Shown piece after piece: positions 58,815 through 64,000 of a stretch of 64,000 nucleotides of DNA. This DNA is from Ficedula albicollis (Eukaryota > Chordata > Aves > Passeriformes > Muscicapidae): the NCBI RefSeq assembly GCF_000247815.1, contig NC_021680.1, positions 3,810,722 through 3,874,721 on the forward strand. The letters run 5' to 3'. Within the stretch, counting starts at the first letter, position 1. The number at the start of each line of letters is the position of its first letter. The notes under the pieces are model-generated. The model had not been told where the DNA came from, ran no database searches, and saw only the letters and a program-made list of their open reading frames with translations. Position numbers and translations under genes: made by a program.

Positions 58815-59600
58815 CCGAGCGCCGGCCAACGCCAGAGGGGCGGCGGAGCTGCGGAGGGGGGAGCGTGAGAGGTGTCTCCCTCTTGTCCCCAGGCTCTGGG
58901 GACACGGAGCCGGGGCTGGGCAGAGGGACGGGCTGCCCGGGGCAGGGGCAGCGCCGGTGCCAGGCTGTGGTCACTCTGCGGTCCTGGCAGGGAGCAGAGG
59001 GTTTTGGCGCCCGCAGCATCCGCGCTGCCCGGGGCGCAGTGCACGTCTGACACGTGCTGCGGGGCTGGGGGGGCAAAAACCCCGTGAGCTGGGTGGGGAC
59101 AGAGCCACCTTCAAAGCAGCAGGGCAAACAGCCACGTGATGCCTGTGGCAACACTGCAGTGACACGAAAGGGACCTTTGGTCCCAGCGCTGCTGTCAGCA
59201 TGGCCCTGGGGCAGCGTGGCAGCTCCAAAATCCCTGTGGAGCTGTCTGCACCTGGGGGGAGCGCCTGTCCCCGTGCCTGCACACCCACGACAGCCCTGTC
59301 CCCGGCATCTGTGCCCCAGGTCACCGTGTCTGCATTCCGGGGACGCTCCTGTCCCCTCACCTGCTCCCCTGTTGTATCTGGGACCCGAGGGCCGGTATGA
59401 GCAAAACTCATACTCTCCTGCTCAGCCAGGAGAGCCACTGTCCCCGCAGCTCCTGGGGGTTCATCCCCAAACAGCTCTGCCCTCCGGAAGCCGGGGAGCT
59501 CGGGGAGCCGTGGCAGAGCCCGTTTCTCCCTCTCTCACGGACTAGCACCAGCACCAAGCTCACACAGCACTCTCATGCTTCTCTTTTTTTTTGTAACATG
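58815..59600. other. HMGCS2/REG4 intergenic interval
   Basis: About 0.8 kb, GC-rich next to HMGCS2. No supported exon. A T-rich/ATTTATAGG stretch at 59583-59611 is the likely REG4 3' end (minus-strand TATAAA near 59604 may act as a variant poly(A) signal). Confidence 0.5.
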
Positions 59601-59664
59601 TATTTATAGGAGTTGAGGAGAAGGAGCGGGAGGTGGCACGGGAGGAAGGCCGGCGGCGCTGAGC

Positions 59665-60550
59665 TCAGTGCAAGGGATAGAACTTGCAGATGTAGTGATG
59701 CCTTTGGGAGCAGTCGGAGCTGGACCACACCGAGAAGCCTGCGGGAGAGACAAGCAGCGGGCTGGCGAGGGCGGGCACCGGCTCGTCCAAGGGGATGGGA
59801 CCTTGTGGGGCAATGCCAGCCGAGCCCAGGGCTGGGAATGGGCACAGGGAGCGGCACTCACCGCTCTCATGGGTGAGCGCTGCGCAGCTCCCCCCTCGGG
59901 CGCCGTTCCCTGACACATGCCTGTCCGGGCTGTACTCCTTCCCGTTCGTCCACTGCCACGCCTGGCTCTGTGCAGGGACAGCGGGGCTCAGAGGCACGGC
60001 CCTGCTGTCCCCCACCACCCCTGCAGCCCACACCTCACCTCTTTGTTCTTCTGGAGCCCAATCCAGACGGGCTGCACACGCTGGTAGTGGGAGATGACTT
60101 TCTGCAGGGTCCCTGCCTCCTGGGCGTTCTCAACCCAGGCCAGGTGAGCTCCTTTCTGGATTTCCTCGCACCGGCTCTGCAGGGACAGCTGTCAGTGCCA
60201 GGGCTCCCCAGGGAGACGGGGCGTCCCCGTTCGCCTGTGTACCCCTGAGCTGGGCTTACCTCTGCATCTTCCCAGGTCAGGGGCTCGGGGAAGTAATTGA
60301 AGCAGCTGAGCTTGTAGTAGGACCAGCCCGGGGGGCAGTAGTTTATGTACCTGCCATCTGTTCGGGGAGAACAGCGGGCAGGGGTGAGGGACAGCCGGCA
60401 TCACCGCCTGGAGAAGAGCTTGGCTCCCTCCTGGCCCAGCTACAGAAGCAGCTGCCCCCGAGCCCGGCACTCACCGACCGGCCGCAGGAGCCCCACGCAG
60501 CCCAGCAGCAGTAGGGCGAGTCTGGCCGCGGCCGCCATCCTCCTGGCTCC
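59665..60550 (-). CDS. REG4: Regenerating islet-derived protein 4-like secreted C-type lectin (REG4), complete
   Basis: Small secreted C-type-lectin-domain protein; in mammals REG4 is an intestinal secretory-cell lectin binding mannan and heparin. Coding exons: ATG-containing 60538-60475 (exon high end 60550), 60357-60260, 60176-60039, 59967-59862, 59738-59665; 159 aa (human 158). Residues 1-22 form a signal peptide (MAAAARLALLLLGCVGLL). The CTLD begins YCPPGWSYYKLSCFNYFPE; it has VISHYQRVQPVWIGLQKNK, closely matching the human YQRSQPIWIGL segment, then WQWTNGKEYS and the terminal cysteines in DCSQRHHYICKFYP. No EPN or QPD calcium-site motif is seen, as in REG proteins. Position next to HMGCS2 on the same strand matches human gene order. 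Confidence 0.92.
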
Positions 60551-61085
60551 CTGAAAAAGGCTCGCCAGGGTCACACAAGGTCCCTCGGGGACAGAGGGTG
60601 CTACCTGTGCCTAGAGGGTGCAAGCCTGGCCCCTGTGAGCCGCCTGGAGGAGATGGCAGGCTGCGCGTCCCTCTCCTCTGCCCATGTCGCTGCCCCACAA
60701 CTGCACCCCCTGCCCCAGGCATGGCTCGGAGTCCCCAGCCCACACTGGCAGCGGGTTGTCCTGGCCCCACCAGCCCCAGACTCGGCAGGAGGCATCTGGG
60801 AGAGCCGAGCTGCTCTGTGGGGTCAAACGGGGGGCTGCTGTCCCCGACACGGGTCGGGGGACCCCAAGCAGGCAGTGGCACAGGTGGGGCTGCAGGGACT
60901 ACGTGCACGGCCAGAGCTCTGCCCAGGCTGGGGGGGAAAATCGGCCGCATCAGCGCAGTTCCCCTTTATCTGGGCTAATCCCCGGGCACCGGGACCGATT
61001 TGCAGATTCAGCTCGTCTTCCCCTCAAAGAAGCAGCGACAAAAGTCAGCGCAGGGCTGGAAAATGCGGCATCACAGCGCGGGCAG

Positions 61086-61110
61086 AGCTCAGCTCAGCTC
61101 AGCTCAGCTC
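61086..61110. repeat. (AGCTC)n short tandem repeat
   Basis: About five AGCTC pentamers in the REG4 first intron, followed by GAGAGGAGAGGAGAGGAG near 61128-61147. Confidence 0.9.
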
Positions 61111-61225
61111 CGGCTGGGGCAGCCAGGGAGAGGAGAGGAGAGGAGACAGACCGGCTCCTGCTCGCCCGTGAGCCGGCTCTGAGCACCCCGAGCCCCAGCT
61201 GCCTTGTGAGGGTCCTGCTCCTCAC

Positions 61226-61270
61226 CTGTGCTCCGGAGATGGTGAGGAACAGCGACTCGTCGCAGTTCAG
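61226..61270 (-). other. REG4: REG4 non-coding first exon (predicted)
   Basis: A donor at 61225/61224 (minus-strand CCGGAGCACAG then GTGAGG) pairs with the acceptor before the ATG exon (CTTTTTCAG, exon start 60550). The 5' edge is set by the TATA box about 26-30 bases upstream. Confidence 0.6.
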
Positions 61271-61295
61271 GGACGGGAGAGGAGAGGAGCTGCCC

Positions 61296-61301
61296 TTTAT
61301 A
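61296..61301 (-). promoter_or_regulatory. REG4: REG4 TATA box
   Basis: TATAAA on the minus strand (GCTATAAAGGGCA) at the right spacing for the predicted first exon. Two TTTATGG/CCATAAAA- or TCAATAAA-like CDX/forkhead-type sites occur further upstream (near 61352 and 61476) but are too short to be convincing alone. Confidence 0.65.
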
Positions 61302-62109
61302 GCATGGTGCTCATCAGCACCTGTGTTTGCCCGGCCCATGTGATTCTCACCATAAAAATCTTACTGCTGACCCCCCTCCGTCTCCCCTACTTTGCTGGAA
61401 AATTGCCCAGATCTTCACTCTATTTGCATTTATCGTATCTTCAGAAGCAGACAGGAAGAACCTGTCCTAGTTGGTCAATAAACCCCTTGCAATTATCATT
61501 AATTGCTCCCGCGATACAGATACGATCCTCCAGCCCAGAGCAGCCTGGCAGCTGGCAGGGATGTCCGCAGGGCATTGGGTTGCCCGGGGGCTGGCAGGGC
61601 TGAGCCCCGGGGGTGATCCCCCGATCCCGGCCGGAGCATCCCTGCCATGGGCCGGGCCGTGAGTGCGACCCCCTGGCACTGTCCCTGTCCCCAACCGCGG
61701 GATGGCACCGCGCCCTGCCCGGCTCTGCCCTGCGTCACCCACACACCGCCCTTGTTTGAACTGCCGGGGGAGGTTTGCGAGCAGGATGCGGGATGTGGGA
61801 ACAGCCTGCAGCCGGGGGCTGCCGATGCCATCAGATAGCGGGGACGGTGCCCAGCCCTCGGGGCTGGCCGTGACGCAAGGCTGCATCACTGTGCCCCTCC
61901 GGGATGAAGGGACAGCTCCCTGCACCCCCAGCCCGGGGGTGGCACGGAGCCACGGGGATGAGCCCTTCGGCAAGGTCTGGCACAGCCACCTGTGCACCTG
62001 CGGGAGGCAGCTGCAGTTCTGCAGGCTCCTGCGCTGCAGCGTCACTTTGCTGGCTCCTGAGGGACCAAAGCAGCCACCCTGCTGCCTCCTGCTGCAACCA
62101 ACTCCAGCC
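61302..62109. other. REG4 upstream region
   Basis: No supported coding exon. A moderately CpG-rich stretch at 61.6-61.95 kb has open frames without homology. Confidence 0.5.
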
Positions 62110-63500
62110 CAATGCCTGCCTCTCCTTCCCCAAAACCCCTGGTACCCGCCTCTCCTTCCCCAAAACCCCTGGTGCCTCTCTCTCCATCCCCAAACCCCTT
62201 GTGCCTGTCTCTCTTTTCCCAAAACCCCTGCCACCTGGATCTCCTTCCCCAAAATCCCTGGTGCCTGACTCTCCTTCCACAGAACCATTGGTACCTGGCT
62301 CTCCTTCCCCAGAACCCCTGGCACCTGGCTCTGCATCCCCAAAACCCCTGGTGCCTGGCTCTCCATCCTCAAAACCCCTGGCACCTGTCTCTCCTTTCCC
62401 AAAACCGCTGGCACAGTTCTCTATCCCCAAAACCCCTGGCACCAGTCTCTCCTTTCCCAAAACCCCTGGCATCTGTCTCTCCTTCCCCAAAACCGCTGGC
62501 ACCTGGCTCTCCATCCCCAAAACCCCTGGCACCTGTCTCTCCTTCCCCAAAACCCCTGGTGGAGGCCAGTGGTGAGGAGAGGAGCTGCCCTCGAGGGCCT
62601 GGTGCTCACCAGCATTAGTATGAGCCAAGCAGCAGCTCCCTGCAGAGGATGCAGAGCCAGGGCTGAGCCCTGCTTCCCCCCACCTGGAGAACTTGTGCTG
62701 TCAGGCAGGAGCCGTGCACAGCCCAGGGATCTGCCACGGCATCTCTGCAGCAGCATTTGCTGAAACATGCAGCTGGTGAACAGGGAGCAGCTCCCTGCCA
62801 GCGTGCTCACCTGGCTCTCCATCCCCAAAAATCCCTGGCACCTGCCTCTCCTTCCCCAAAACATCTGGTGCCTCTCTCTCCATCCCCAAACCCCTTGTGC
62901 CTGTCTCTTTTCCCAAAACCCCTGCCACCTGGATCTCCTTCCCCAAAATCCCTGGTGCCTGACTCTCCTTCCACAGAACCATTGGTACCTGGCTCTCCTT
63001 CCCCAGAACCCCTGGCACCTGGCTCTGCATCCCCAAAACCCCTGGTGCCTGGCTCTCCATCCTCAAAACCCCTGGCACCTGTCTCTCCTTTCCCAAAACC
63101 GCTGGCACAGTTCTCTATCCCCAAAACCCCTGGCACCAGTCTCTCCTTTCCCAAAACCCCTGGCATCTGTCTCTCCTTCCCCAAAACCGCTGGCACCTGG
63201 CTCTCCATCCCCAAAACCCCTGGCACCTGTCTCTCCTTCCCCAAAACCCCTGGTGGAGGCCAGTGGTGAGGAGAGGAGCTGCCCTCGAGGGCCTGGTGCT
63301 CACCAGCATTAGTATGAGCCAAGCAGCAGCTCCCTGCAGAGGATGCAGAGCCAGGGCTGAGCCCTGCTTCCCCCCACCTGGAGAACTTGTGCTGTCAGGC
63401 AGGAGCCGTGCACAGCCCAGGGATCTGCCACGGCATCTCTGCAGCAGCATTTGCTGAAACATGCAGCTGGTGAACAGGGAGCAGCTCCCTGCCAGCGTGC
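62110..63500. repeat. 694-bp tandem duplication: 30-bp minisatellite plus unique segment
   Basis: Two copies (about 62110-62805 and 62806-63500) each contain some 14-15 units of a 30-31 bp minisatellite (CCCCAAAACCCCTGGCACCT then GGCTCTCCAT), followed by about 240 bp of unique sequence (GAGAGGAGCTGCCCTCGAGG ... CTCCCTGCCAGCGTGC). Corresponding points are exactly 694 bp apart (62601/63295 and 62801/63495). The two unique parts appear identical. Confidence 0.95.
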
Positions 63501-64000
63501 AGAGGCAAGTCTGGCTTCTGCCCCGGGGAGGGAGGAGGATCAGAGCCCTCTCCTTCACCCACACAGCGGGGCAGAGCTGCTGCTGCTTGCTAGGCATCCT
63601 CCGGGATCCCAGGGGTGAAACCTCCTTGTGTCCAAACACAGCTGCTGCCTGCTATCAGCTCTGAAAGAAACAACCCGCCACACATCAGCTGCCTCGATCA
63701 ATGGTGAAACCTTGCAAACACAGCAACTCCCCAGAAAACAGGACTCCGCCCTTGATTTATGGAAAAACCGAGAAAAAAAGCTCCCTCAAAGAGCCTGAGG
63801 CTCATCCACTGCTAATCAGTGAGATAAACGGGATGTGGCAGCTCGCTGCCTGGATGGCTCAGTTTGGGTGCTTGTTTCCACAAGCCCCTGGCTGTCCTGG
63901 GCTGGGGAAGAGGCAGGAGCAGTCCTGAGGAGACTCAGGACTCCTGAGAGCTTCAAGCCTCAGCCTGAGCAGCAGTAAGCTCAAAGCAGCTGTGCCAGGG
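63501..64000. other. Right-edge interval
   Basis: Moderate GC with A-rich patches (63760-63790). No exon, RNA gene or repeat recognised. In human the next genes after REG4 are ADAM30 and NOTCH2, but nothing here shows them. Confidence 0.5.

Overview
The window is vertebrate nuclear DNA, almost certainly from a bird and possibly a passerine. The evidence is a degenerate CR1 LINE tail (about 42.88-43.34 kb), ERV-type LTR copies, compact introns, strong GC contrast between regions, and five intron-containing genes whose conceptual proteins match vertebrate orthologues residue by residue. There is no bacterial or phage content.

Layout, left to right. (1) 1-400: last exon (+) of a tail-anchored protein, probably FMO5 from gene order, with two AATAAA signals. 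(2) 0.4-9.5 kb: PRKAB2 (AMPK beta-2), + strand. Its CpG-rich promoter is interrupted by a 230-base poly-G tract, intron 1 carries a 22-copy 60-bp minisatellite, and seven coding exons follow, giving 274 aa. (3) 9.6-39.7 kb: PDE4DIP (myomegalin), - strand, convergent with PRKAB2. I traced 37 shared exons plus three alternative 5' ends: an N-terminal cysteine-rich exon (EB-type isoform), a CM1-type start exon, and an upstream exon pair that splices into the middle of the CM1 start exon. All exon phases join. One shared exon has an in-frame TAG. (4) 40-51 kb: repeat-rich spacer with minisatellites, a CR1 fragment, two related LTR copies and an 878-base poly-G tract. (5) 51.9-55.1 kb: PHGDH (+), with coding exon 1 missing and a 921-base poly-G tract where it should lie. 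(6) 55.5-58.75 kb: HMGCS2 (-), complete at 501 aa, with mitochondrial presequence, TATA box and a PPAR-type DR1-like site. (7) 59.6-61.3 kb: REG4 (-), complete at 159 aa, with TATA box and a non-coding first exon. (8) 61.3-64 kb: intergenic, dominated by a 694-bp tandem duplication of a minisatellite plus a piece resembling the REG4 promoter.

The genes are not an operon-like unit. They are a conserved syntenic block: FMO5?-PRKAB2-PDE4DIP and PHGDH-HMGCS2-REG4. Functions are energy sensing, centrosome/Golgi microtubule scaffolding, serine synthesis, ketogenesis and a secreted gut lectin.

Five pure poly-G tracts, all G on the + strand and in GC-rich promoter-like or spacer sequence, look like assembly artefacts replacing real sequence. 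I found no wholly new biological system. The items most worth checking are the PDE4DIP TAG, the sequence hidden by poly-G, the dual-use PDE4DIP exon, the HMGCS2 DR1 element and the REG4-promoter-like duplication.
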